Shown here one piece after another: positions 1-8,008 of a DNA stretch of 64,000 bases. Every line of letters starts with the position of its first letter. The first letter of the stretch is position 1. The stretch spans positions 1 through 64,000 of the forward strand of contig DGRE01000055.1 in NCBI GenBank assembly GCA_002389905.1. Reading direction: 5' to 3'. The notes under the pieces are model-generated. The model was not told where the DNA came from. It saw nothing but the letters and a program-made list of their open reading frames with translations, and did no database searches. Source of the stretch: Hungatella sp. UBA4396. GTDB taxonomy: Bacteria; Bacillota; Clostridia; Lachnospirales; Lachnospiraceae. The translations under genes were made by a program, and so were the position numbers.

Positions 1-65
1 TGCCTGGCACACATAAAAAGGCCATGCTTTTCATTTTGAAAAACATAACCCCATATCTATCCCTA

Positions 66-965
66 TTATTCTTCAATTACGATACAATTCCGTTTTGCTT
101 TTGCCCGGTATAAGCATTCATCCGCTTTTGAAATAAAGGCATCTGTATCCGCGCCCATGGCCAGCTTATATTGAACAACTCCAATACTGATTGTAATCTT
201 TATCAGAGTGGAATTATAATAGATATTTAACTCCTCCACATCTGCTCTCAGCTGTTCAGCAATGCCTGCTGCCTCCGATAATACCGTATCTGCAAGGCAT
301 ACTACAAACTCATCTCCCCCAAACCTTCCTAAAAAATCATGAGGACGCAGTCTGGACTGTGCACACTCCGTAAAATACTTGAGGACAATATCGCCTCCAA
401 GGTGCCCATACTGGTCATTGATATGTTTAAAGTAATCTATATCAATCAAAAGTAGGGACATTGCAGTATTTCCGAACTGTGCGCGCTCTATCTCTATTTT
501 TAGCTTCTGAATAAAGCTCCCCCGGTTAAAAGCCCCCGTCAAATAATCAAAAGTCGCAAGAAAAATGATTTCTTCATTGCTTCTTATCAGATTTTCCACG
601 CTGCGCTTATAGAAAGTAATATCCCGGAAGGTCATTGAAGTAAGAGTAAATCCGTCTTCATCTTTAAAGATTGTTGACGTACATTCTGCCAGAAACTTAC
701 TTCCATCGCTTTTTATGAATGTCAGTATCTCTCTTGTTGATCCTAACCTGTTTCTTTTTCTCATTGCAAGCGCTACTTTGGGATCGCCTAAATCAACAAT
801 AGCCGCACGGCCGTCCCGGCATAATTCTTCTTCTGTTTTTCCAAACAGTTTGCAGGCTTCCGGATTTGCACGGCAAATTTCACCCGACACTGTCGCAATT
901 AATATGGCATCCATGCTGTTTTCAAACAATAATCTGTAATGATTCTCTTTAAATATAAAATTCGT
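66..965 (-). CDS. PAS-GGDEF diguanylate cyclase, apparent ACG start
   Basis: Probable cytoplasmic diguanylate cyclase making cyclic di-GMP from two GTP. An N-terminal PAS domain (roughly the first 115 residues, FENSMDAILIA onward, with a PAC-like stretch ending near SMTFRDIT) is followed by a complete GGDEF domain with the active-site motif RFGGDEFVV. I see no membrane segment, so the signal sensed by PAS is probably cytoplasmic. A strong AAGGAGGTG ribosome site precedes the PAS domain, but the in-frame codon at the ideal distance (963..965, minus strand) is ACG, not ATG. The open frame continues upstream to an ATG at 1121, which would overlap the preceding gene by over 100 bases; a GTG at 972..974 lies inside the ribosome site itself. 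I therefore place the start at the ACG and treat it as a possible start-codon mutation. The gene lies 43 bases after the small gene at 1009..1212 and is probably cotranscribed with it. Confidence 0.85.
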   Translation of the reverse strand, partial: TNFIFKENHYRLLFENSMDAILIATVSGEICRANPEACKLFGKTEEELCRDGRAAIVDLGDPKVALAMRKRNRLGSTREILTFIKSDGSKFLAECTSTIFKDEDGFTLTSMTFRDITFYKRSVENLIRSNEEIIFLATFDYLTGAFNRGSFIQKLKIEIERAQFGNTAMSLLLIDIDYFKHINDQYGHLGGDIVLKYFTECAQSRLRPHDFLGRFGGDEFVVCLADTVLSEAAGIAEQLRADVEELNIYYNSTLIKITISIGVVQYKLAMGADTDAFISKADECLYRAKAKRNCIVIEE

Positions 966-1008
966 ATTTATCACCTCCTTGGAACAGGATTTAAAATTAA
1001 TCCGTAAA

Positions 1009-1212
1009 TTAAAACCATTCCTCGGCCAAACTTTTCTGTAACTGACTGTTTTTAAGAGTAATACCTTGCACAGTGGCCGTGAGCGTATCCGGCAACGGTA
1101 TCTCCAAAAGATTATCACCAACTTCCACCTCCTGGCTTACCGGCCTTGACAACAGTATGTCAAATCCTGTATCATGGCACAGTACGTACCGGGAAAATAA
1201 GCGTTTCATCAT
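1009..1212 (-). CDS. small protein of unknown function (67 aa)
   Basis: I do not recognise this protein. It begins at a double ATG (1210..1212 and 1207..1209) placed 7 bases after a good GGAGG ribosome site, which supports real translation. The sequence is MMKRLFSRYVLCHDTGFD at the start, then an acidic and hydrophobic middle part and an AEEWF end. There is no signal peptide, membrane helix or cysteine pair. It sits directly upstream of the diguanylate cyclase on the same strand, so a role as a partner or regulator of that enzyme is possible but purely inferred from position. Confidence 0.55.
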   Translation of the reverse strand: MMKRLFSRYVLCHDTGFDILLSRPVSQEVEVGDNLLEIPLPDTLTATVQGITLKNSQLQKSLAEEWF

Positions 1213-1300
1213 ACGTCTTCCTCCTTCTGTCTCCGCTTTTGGAATATTTATCATTATAGCAACTGCCTCTCAACGAATTCTCAACACAGCAGCAAAAAAC

Positions 1301-1353
1301 AAAGGAACCGGACTAAAATCAGCCTTTTCAGCCAATTTTAATCCGGTTCCTTT
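1301..1353 (-). terminator. strong intrinsic terminator after the response regulator gene
   Basis: Two 19-base arms (1301..1319 and 1335..1353) pair with a single G-U exception around a 15-base loop. On the minus strand the hairpin follows the response regulator stop by 8 bases and is followed by a T-rich run. It separates the two-component system from the small protein/diguanylate cyclase unit. Confidence 0.85.
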
Positions 1354-1361
1354 GTACTGTC

Positions 1362-2246
1362 TTACTCTGCTGCACTTCTTCCTGGGGCAGATAGCCGCTC
1401 CTGTAATCTCTGCTGCTTTATTGCATAAACCGCTCTTTTCTCCCTTGCCCAATTCCAGTCCTCATACGCCAGATAGTCTTCCGTATACAGGGCTGCTGCC
1501 TCACTTCCTGCGGCAGAACTGCCGGTTGCCATAAATTGCTCAAACACCTCGTCATACCGCCCCACATCCCACTGCGAATCCCTCAGATTGAGAATATAGC
1601 TGTCATTTGCATAGGAAATGGACGCTCCAAAAATCCCATATTCACGCAGACATTTACGAATAGCCCAAACCGCTGTCTGCAAATTGCGCAATGCCTGATT
1701 GGGGCTGTTTTCCGGCCAAAGATCATCGCAGATTTTGAACTTATCCAGCCAAATGCCTTCATTTGCAAGAAAATAAGCCAGCAGCTCCCTTGGCTTGCTG
1801 CGGCTCCATTTGACAGCTTCTTTTCCCATATAGATGCCGAATTTTCCAAAAAACTGTATCCTGAGAGTCTCCGGCTCCTGAGGAATTCCCTGTTTGCGCC
1901 GTATCCGCTCCATGGTCTTTTGCAGCCGTTCCGGGCGGACAGGCTTTAAGATATAGTCAATGGCATTGATTTCAAATGCTTCCACAGCATACTGGTCATA
2001 GGCCGTAACGAACAGCACGTTCAAATCCGGGTTTCGCTGCAGCAGCCGCTCAGCAAGCTCAAGCCCGCTTAGAGTACGCATTTCTATATCCAAAAAGGCC
2101 AGCTCAGGCCGTGTTGATTCTATTTCTTTTAATGCTTCCATAGGATCTGTATAGCTGCCTACAATCTCCAAATCAGGATAGTCTGCAAGCAGCCTTTCCA
2201 TCTCGCGTACCAGCAGCACTTCATCATCCACTAAAATTGTCTTCAT
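1362..2246 (-). CDS. response regulator with SARP-like DNA-binding and BTAD output domain
   Basis: Two-component response regulator, 294 residues. The receiver domain spans about residues 1-120: acidic pair D7/D8, phospho-acceptor D53 in FLDIEM, and the conserved lysine in ILKPVRP. The C-terminal half starts with a winged-helix part (FGKFGIYMGKEAVKWSRSKPRELLAYFL, quoted here only as the region near residues 132-160) and continues into a helical transcriptional-activation region, the layout of the SARP/BTAD-type regulators once described as two-component SAPR family. The gene overlaps the end of the kinase gene by 23 bases, so the two are translationally coupled partners. The target genes cannot be told from the sequence. 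Many clostridial members of this family are orphans in terms of known signal. Confidence 0.85.
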   Translation of the reverse strand: MKTILVDDEVLLVREMERLLADYPDLEIVGSYTDPMEALKEIESTRPELAFLDIEMRTLSGLELAERLLQRNPDLNVLFVTAYDQYAVEAFEINAIDYILKPVRPERLQKTMERIRRKQGIPQEPETLRIQFFGKFGIYMGKEAVKWSRSKPRELLAYFLANEGIWLDKFKICDDLWPENSPNQALRNLQTAVWAIRKCLREYGIFGASISYANDSYILNLRDSQWDVGRYDEVFEQFMATGSSAAGSEAAALYTEDYLAYEDWNWAREKRAVYAIKQQRLQERLSAPGRSAAE

Positions 2247-4137
2247 GCACTACCTCCCTATATGGAATTTTGAGAGTTACCACTGTTCCCATTCCCTCTG
2301 TGCTTTCAATTTTCAGCCGGGCGCCTTTGTAACGCGCAAGCCTGCTCCGTATATTTTTTAACCCTACTCCGGCAGAGGGGCTGTCTCCCCGGCGGATTCC
2401 TTCTAATAGTTCTTTGGGGATTCCAATTCCGTTGTCCTCTACCCGGATCACGGCAAAATCATGTTCCCTGAATATCTGCAGCCGGAGTCTGCCGCCCTCC
2501 GCCCTCTTAAAAATACCGTGGCGGACGGCATTTTCCACAATCGGCTGGATGCTTAGAAGAGGCACCATGGTATCCAGCTCTTCCTCTATGAAATACTCCA
2601 CCTCCAGTAAGTCCCCAAACCGGGCCTGTTCTATGGAAAGATAGGCTTTTACCGTATTCATTTCCTCTGACAAAGGAACCATGCCGTCATGTGCTTCAAA
2701 ACGAAAGCTTCCCCGCAGATAGTCTGTCAGGTCATAGAGCAGATTCTTGGCCTTTTGAGGCTCCTGGGTTGTCTGCGCAGCGATAACGCTGAGGGAATTG
2801 TATAGAAAATGCGGCTTGATCTGTGCCCGCAGAAAAGCGATTTCCGCATCCTGGGCCTGCTTCATAGAACGGCGGAGACGCTCAACGGTATTGCGGTATT
2901 CCATGGACAGATCTGCAATCATTGCTACCGTGAAAAGCAGGATAAATCCCTGTATAGAGCTGGAACCTGCCTTGATTCCCAGAGAGAACAAAATCGTATC
3001 TGCAGAATACAGATTGACCGACAGCAAGGCTGCAAACAGTAAAAATCCTTCCGCATTCCGGACATATAAATGGACCGCCCGGACCAGAAGCACCAGCAAG
3101 ACAACCGTGTTAAACGCCATCACCCCTGCATGGATTTCGTAGTACACATGAATGGGCAGTACCAAAATTATCACCAAATAGATGCTATAGACCAGCGAAA
3201 TCAGCCGGGCTAAGCGCAGCTGCAGCAAACCCCTCCTGAATTTACAGAATATCCAAATCACAACAATAAAATCTGCGGACAGGCAGATATCCTTGAGCTT
3301 AAAGGCCAAAGTAAAAGGGATATCCGGCAGGAGCAGCAGCAAAGAACGATGATCAGACAGCCCGTTTCCCCACGCAAATAAAAAGCAGAACAGGGAAAAG
3401 AGCAAAAGCATAGGATTTCTCAGTACACCGTCCCAGGTAATGGCAAAGAAAATCATATATAAAAGGGCAATTGTGCACAGTGCTGCAAAAATTAGAAACG
3501 CCTCCAGATGCTTACGCTGATGCTGCTTCAGCATGGTACCCTCCCGCCCAAGCTGCAGGGAAGAAGGAATACCTGAATTGATATACTCATAATTGGCTAC
3601 CTGAATTATAATTTCGGTTCTTCCGCCGCCCTGTCTAAAAAAAACCAACTGCGGTGTATTACCGGAGCGGTAATCCTCTGCCTGTTGTGCAGGAATGCCA
3701 TCAGTAAGCAGCTCCTGCCCATTGACATATACCCGGCTGGAAAAGCGTGCGTTGACTTTTTTCAAAACCAGCTTTCCCTGAAACGGGACGTTTTCAATCA
3801 CCAGACGGTAGGTTGCGCATCCAAAAACAGGAAGAGTTGTTCCCTGAACGGCCTTGTTATTCCATAGGGAAGGGACCTGCATATAAACAGCGGATTGTAC
3901 AATGCTTTCATCCTGGAAGTCTTCTGGCGTGAGCAGCTTATTCCAGTAAAATTCCCACTCACCGTCCAGGCAGAGGACCGGATCACGCTCTATATTCCAC
4001 TCAGAGGCATCCATTCTGCCCTGTTTTGCAGTCAGTCCAATATCCGGGACATATGTCTTGCCCCACAGTATAGACATCAGCAGTGCCAGCACACCGGCTA
4101 TGGTGACTGCGCTGATGATCAAAAGACGTTTTAGCAT
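2224..4137 (-). CDS. membrane sensor histidine kinase, 7TMR-DISM type, LytS/YesM-class catalytic core
   Basis: Sensor kinase of 637 residues. Residues about 1-25 form a membrane anchor. Residues about 45-200 form an extracellular sandwich domain (LCLDGEWEFYW, then beta-rich sequence) like the 7TMR-DISM extracellular domain, which in some families binds carbohydrates. Seven hydrophobic segments follow between about 210 and 400. The cytoplasmic part has the His_kinase motif FLRAQIKPHFLYNSL, with the likely phospho-accepting histidine in KPHFLYN, then an HATPase with N box (PIVENAVRHGI) and G boxes (DNGIGIP, GVGLKNIRSRL). It phosphorylates the regulator encoded immediately downstream. The start follows TTGAGGAAATAGG at a normal distance. 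The signal is unknown. Confidence 0.88.
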   Translation of the reverse strand: MLKRLLIISAVTIAGVLALLMSILWGKTYVPDIGLTAKQGRMDASEWNIERDPVLCLDGEWEFYWNKLLTPEDFQDESIVQSAVYMQVPSLWNNKAVQGTTLPVFGCATYRLVIENVPFQGKLVLKKVNARFSSRVYVNGQELLTDGIPAQQAEDYRSGNTPQLVFFRQGGGRTEIIIQVANYEYINSGIPSSLQLGREGTMLKQHQRKHLEAFLIFAALCTIALLYMIFFAITWDGVLRNPMLLLFSLFCFLFAWGNGLSDHRSLLLLLPDIPFTLAFKLKDICLSADFIVVIWIFCKFRRGLLQLRLARLISLVYSIYLVIILVLPIHVYYEIHAGVMAFNTVVLLVLLVRAVHLYVRNAEGFLLFAALLSVNLYSADTILFSLGIKAGSSSIQGFILLFTVAMIADLSMEYRNTVERLRRSMKQAQDAEIAFLRAQIKPHFLYNSLSVIAAQTTQEPQKAKNLLYDLTDYLRGSFRFEAHDGMVPLSEEMNTVKAYLSIEQARFGDLLEVEYFIEEELDTMVPLLSIQPIVENAVRHGIFKRAEGGRLRLQIFREHDFAVIRVEDNGIGIPKELLEGIRRGDSPSAGVGLKNIRSRLARYKGARLKIESTEGMGTVVTLKIPYREVVHEDNFSG

Positions 4138-4272
4138 CCTATTTCCTCAATTATGTATCTTTTCACGATCATTGGTTGCGGTTCCATTATACTATGTTTT
4201 TTGTCGAATTTCCAGAATCTTCTTTCCCAGTTTCTTCAGATATGGAATCCACTTTAAAAACCGCTATCTGCA

Positions 4273-5622
4273 TCATGTCTTTCTAATTCTCCATATTACT
4301 CCCGTATTTGGCAAATACGTATTTGGCATCTCTACATCATCTATTGCCATATCTGATATATACATCGCACCATCGGGTCCGAACACAACATCAGTAGGTC
4401 TGCTCAAGCCTGCTTCTTCGGGAAATCCTGATTTATTTATAGCAAATGTTGATATTGCACCATTAATAATATTAATTCTCATTATCCTATGACCTACGCC
4501 TGAATGTATATATTCGTCAGACAAGTCATGTTGAATCCTGCCAAAACATGCAATATATATATCATTAATTAGTCCAAAATCATTTGATGTGTTAAAATCG
4601 AATCCCATTACAGTAGAACCTGACGGAAAAACTGCAGCCGGCATCGGGGGAATTGATGGAATATTATTAAATAATAATTCTGGTCTTCTGCCTCTGATCG
4701 GAGAAAACCTGGGCATTGTAACAGGGACACCTTCAGAGTAATCCGGCCAGCCATACCATGTTCCGGGATTAAATAAATGCAACTCATCCAAGGCATTAGC
4801 AATCGGTCTGCTCCCTCTGGTATCCATTCCTTGATTTGATATAAATAATCGGTTTAAACTGTCGAATTTCATACAAAACGGATTGCGAAGCCCCCAGGCA
4901 ACCATTTCTAAGTTAGATCCATCCATGTTTGCTCTTAATACACTGCCGGAAGCTAAGGTTCTCCTTTCTTTCATTTCATATTGTTGGGAATTAGGCACCC
5001 CAAAAGGAGAAAAAGCTCCGGTAATAGCTGGACTATTGGCTGGTATTAACGTATTTGGGGTTTCAAAATTAGATTGATTGAGAATTATATAAGAACCTGG
5101 ATAATCATGAAAATATGGATGCTCAAAAATCCAATTATTATCAAGTCCTACTACTCCTGAATTTGTTGCTGTCCCCTGTCCAAAATAAATCCTCTCGTCA
5201 TTACTAAACTCCACCCGGTTATTGCTGAAGTCACCATAACTTGGCAATCCATTTATAATATCCTGTTTTGTGCCATCCGGATTGACAACAGTCACCACAC
5301 CTTTATGGGATACATAAATGAGTCCATTTTTATAATTTATCCCGGTCACCGGAACATTAAAGCCTTCAGCTACAACCTCCATACTTCCGTTGCTTATACG
5401 AATAACTTGAGGGTTCATTGTGGCTAATCCGGAGTCTGCAATTAACATATCCCCATTTTCTGTGAATACCATACCGATTGGCGCATTTAACCCCTGAGCA
5501 TATGCCTCTATTTGGTAATTCATAGGTACGCTTATTCTGCTGGGATCAAGTTCTCTCTGTGCATATGAAACCTGGTAAGTATACAACTTCTGTGTACAAT
5601 CATTGGGCGAGAATTTCACCAT
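4273..5622 (-). CDS. beta-propeller protein of the glucose/sorbosone dehydrogenase type, copy 1
   Basis: Predicted six-bladed beta-propeller (449 residues) similar to soluble glucose/sorbosone dehydrogenases: recurrent NxxIGMVFTENGDMLIADSG-like blade motifs, a conserved GLRNPF segment, GTWYGWPDY, and DVVFGPDGAMYISD near the C terminus. It has no signal peptide or lipobox, unlike the periplasmic PQQ enzymes of Gram-negatives, and no PQQ biosynthesis gene is visible, so the enzymatic label is doubtful. It is a clear paralogue of the next gene upstream (5721..7088) throughout its length. Start: ATG at 5620..5622 close behind GGAG; a GTG directly after it has better spacing. A sigma-K-like promoter lies just upstream, suggesting mother-cell expression and a spore-coat or exosporium location; this is inference. 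Confidence 0.8.
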   Translation of the reverse strand: MVKFSPNDCTQKLYTYQVSYAQRELDPSRISVPMNYQIEAYAQGLNAPIGMVFTENGDMLIADSGLATMNPQVIRISNGSMEVVAEGFNVPVTGINYKNGLIYVSHKGVVTVVNPDGTKQDIINGLPSYGDFSNNRVEFSNDERIYFGQGTATNSGVVGLDNNWIFEHPYFHDYPGSYIILNQSNFETPNTLIPANSPAITGAFSPFGVPNSQQYEMKERRTLASGSVLRANMDGSNLEMVAWGLRNPFCMKFDSLNRLFISNQGMDTRGSRPIANALDELHLFNPGTWYGWPDYSEGVPVTMPRFSPIRGRRPELLFNNIPSIPPMPAAVFPSGSTVMGFDFNTSNDFGLINDIYIACFGRIQHDLSDEYIHSGVGHRIMRINIINGAISTFAINKSGFPEEAGLSRPTDVVFGPDGAMYISDMAIDDVEMPNTYLPNTGVIWRIRKT

Positions 5623-5647
5623 TATCTCCGCTTAGATATATTATTTA

Positions 5648-5674
5648 CAGTATATGGTAACTTTTTAACATAGT
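5648..5674 (-). promoter_or_regulatory. possible sigma-K-like promoter
   Basis: On the minus strand AC is followed after 16 bases by CATATACTG, 8 of 9 positions of the sigma-K minus-10 pattern CATANNNTA known from Bacillus subtilis. It lies 26 bases before the start of the propeller gene. The motif is short and could arise by chance. Confidence 0.35.
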
Positions 5675-5720
5675 GACCTCTCAGTATTAGATATTCTCGG
5701 CCGGCAGTACTGTTTTTGTC

Positions 5721-7088
5721 CTACTCCGTCCTGGTCACCCTCCAGATGACCCCTGTATTCGGAATAAATACGTCTGGGTCTCCCTGAATATTCAGTCCGG
5801 TATCTACGATATACATTGCTCCGTCAGGACCGAATAAAAGATGGGCCAGTCTCTCAAGACCTCCTCCCTTTGACAAAGAGGAGGGAAATCCCGTCCGATT
5901 GATGGCAAAAGTGCTGATGGTCCTGGATTTCATATCGATTTTGGATATTCTGTGTCCTGCATTCGCATAAGATATGGTTTCGCCGACCTGAGTGCGTATG
6001 GTGCTGCCGTATTCAGCGATATACACATCTCCATAGGGACCGAATCGGGGATTATAGTTAAAATCAAATCCCCTTATGGAGGAATTGGGCGGAAATGTGA
6101 CAAAAGGTCTTGGGGGAACATTGGGCTGGTTTTTAAAGATAAGAGAAGGCTGTACGCCTCCGCTGGGCGTAAAACGCGGCGAATTTACAGGTTCGCCTCC
6201 GGAATAATCCGGCCATCCATACCACAAATCAGGTGTAATATAATAAAAATCATCCGTAGCATTCTCAATGGGCCTGCTTCCCACTGCCTGAAAACCGTTA
6301 TTGCCCACATATAACTGGCCGCTGGAATCAAATCTTAAGTAAGAAGGATTTCTGAATCCCCATGCAACCTGTTCTAAATCGGAGCCGTCCAGGTTTGCCC
6401 TGAGAATGCTTCCTGATGCTTTGATATACCGTTTTCTGATCTCGTACTCTATATTGGGAATGCCATAAGGGGAAAAAGCTCCCGTTAAAGCGATATCATC
6501 CGGCAGGCCTTCTGTCAATATGTTATGTGTTGCGAAGTTTTGTCCATGAATCATGACATAATCTCCTGCGTAATCACACAGAAGCGGAGAATCAATTACC
6601 CACTGGTTGTCATTGCCAACGACACCGCTGTTAGTCGCCGTTCCCTGTCCAAAATACATCTTATTATCCGGAGAAAAGGCGACCGGGCTGTTATAGTGGT
6701 CGCCGTTGCTGGGAAGTCCCATAATGATATTCTGCCTTGTACCATCTTTGTATATCTTTGTGATAAATCCTCTGTGAGATACATAGATCACGCCGTTTAA
6801 ATAATTAATCCCTGATATGGGAGTAACAAAATTATCTGCGATCGTTTCAAACTGACCATTGACCAACTGTAATATCCGGGGATTTCCGGCAGCTAAACCG
6901 GAATCAGCCACCAGGATTTCCCCGTTTTCATTAAAGACCATCCCGATTGGAGAATTCAGGTTGTTTATAAATACTTCTATCTGATAGCCTCTGACGATAT
7001 AGATATCAGATGGATTCAAATACCTTTCCCCAATACCATCTTCTTCATTGCAGGAGCTGATTCTTCTCCTATTACTGTTATAGAACAT
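5721..7088 (-). CDS. beta-propeller protein of the glucose/sorbosone dehydrogenase type, copy 2
   Basis: Paralogue of the gene at 4273..5622 (455 residues). The same landmarks occur in the same order: IGMVFNENGEILVADSGLA, a GQGTATNSGVVG turn shared by both proteins, a GFRNP segment, DLWYGWPDYSGG, and LLFGPDGAMYIVDTG near the end, before IPNTGVIWR, which is also shared. Again there is no signal peptide. The N-terminal part has an Arg/Ser-rich stretch (SNRRRISSCNEED) that the other copy lacks. I see no good ribosome site at the chosen ATG (7086..7088), so the start is uncertain. The two copies are 98 bases apart and may be separate transcripts or one unit. Function unknown; a sugar-binding or spore-surface role fits the neighbourhood better than PQQ dehydrogenation. 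Confidence 0.78.
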   Translation of the reverse strand: MFYNSNRRRISSCNEEDGIGERYLNPSDIYIVRGYQIEVFINNLNSPIGMVFNENGEILVADSGLAAGNPRILQLVNGQFETIADNFVTPISGINYLNGVIYVSHRGFITKIYKDGTRQNIIMGLPSNGDHYNSPVAFSPDNKMYFGQGTATNSGVVGNDNQWVIDSPLLCDYAGDYVMIHGQNFATHNILTEGLPDDIALTGAFSPYGIPNIEYEIRKRYIKASGSILRANLDGSDLEQVAWGFRNPSYLRFDSSGQLYVGNNGFQAVGSRPIENATDDFYYITPDLWYGWPDYSGGEPVNSPRFTPSGGVQPSLIFKNQPNVPPRPFVTFPPNSSIRGFDFNYNPRFGPYGDVYIAEYGSTIRTQVGETISYANAGHRISKIDMKSRTISTFAINRTGFPSSLSKGGGLERLAHLLFGPDGAMYIVDTGLNIQGDPDVFIPNTGVIWRVTRTE

Positions 7089-7162
7089 TGGCTTTATCCA
7101 GGAACTTTTATTACATTATATTATAGTTATGAAAAATAATACAGCAAGCTCATTTTATACAG

Positions 7163-8008
7163 TTATATAAAGCTGTGAATCAGATCCTTAAGCACGTTTT
7201 CCTTTGTTTTTTGTTCTATCAGGGGCTGACCGTCTTTTAAAAGCCTGTTTTTTCGATGAAACTCCACTTTTTCTTCCCGATAAAGGATTCCGGTGGGAAT
7301 TTTTTCACTGACTTCCATGGATATTTTAATAGCTTCCAGCCGGTCCGTTGGGTCATAATCGTCTCCGAGAGGCGCCACCATATTTTTATAATAGGCAAAG
7401 GTATTGACTTTGTTGAAGCTGACACAGGGCTGCAGGATATCCACAAACGCATATCCCGGATAAAGAATGGCCTCTTTCATGATACTCACCAGCTGCTTTG
7501 AATCACCACTGAAACCTCTCGCAACAAATCCCGCTCCCGAAGCAATAGCCAGGAGCACCGGATTTAAGGGTGTATTTCTGTTGCCGTCGGTCTGAACTCC
7601 TGTAATGAATCCTTCACCGCTGGTGGGTGATGCCTGCCCCTTGGTCAGGCCATATATCTGATTGTCATGAACAAAATGTGCAATATTGACATTCCTTCTT
7701 ATGTTGTGAATAAAGTGGTTGCCTCCTTCACCATAAGAATCCCCGTCTCCGGAATTTACTATGACCGTCAGCTTTTCATTGGCTATTTTGGCGGCAACTG
7801 CAGCCGGAAGAGCCCTTCCGTGAAGCCCGCAGAAGCTGTTGGCACTTAAATACTGAGGTGTTTTCGCTGCCTGACCGATTCCTGCTACCATCAGCACTTC
7901 ATTTGGTTCTATGCCCAGCTCCTCCAACGCCGTTTTTAAGCTGTTTAATATGGAGAAATTTCCGCATCCCGGACACCAGGCTGTTTCATAAGTTGTGAAT
8001 TTATCCAT
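7163..8008 (-). CDS. korB: 2-oxoacid:ferredoxin oxidoreductase, beta subunit
   Basis: Beta (thiamine diphosphate) subunit of a 2-oxoacid:ferredoxin oxidoreductase, 281 residues. It carries the N-terminal WCPGCGNF motif (cysteines 12 and 15, part of a [4Fe-4S] site) and the ThDP/Mg motif GDGDSYGEGGNHF followed by DNQIYGLTKGQASPT, as in KorB. With the alpha subunit it converts a 2-oxoacid (probably 2-oxoglutarate or a branched-chain oxoacid) and CoA to acyl-CoA, CO2 and reduced ferredoxin. The ATG starts directly after the korA stop codon with its ribosome site inside korA, so translation is coupled. Substrate specificity cannot be read reliably from the sequence. Confidence 0.93.
   Translation of the reverse strand: MDKFTTYETAWCPGCGNFSILNSLKTALEELGIEPNEVLMVAGIGQAAKTPQYLSANSFCGLHGRALPAAVAAKIANEKLTVIVNSGDGDSYGEGGNHFIHNIRRNVNIAHFVHDNQIYGLTKGQASPTSGEGFITGVQTDGNRNTPLNPVLLAIASGAGFVARGFSGDSKQLVSIMKEAILYPGYAFVDILQPCVSFNKVNTFAYYKNMVAPLGDDYDPTDRLEAIKISMEVSEKIPTGILYREEKVEFHRKNRLLKDGQPLIEQKTKENVLKDLIHSFI

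Noticed and set aside
4273..7088. Firm assignment as PQQ-dependent sugar dehydrogenases
   Set aside because: No signal peptide and no PQQ synthesis gene are seen; only the fold is supported.
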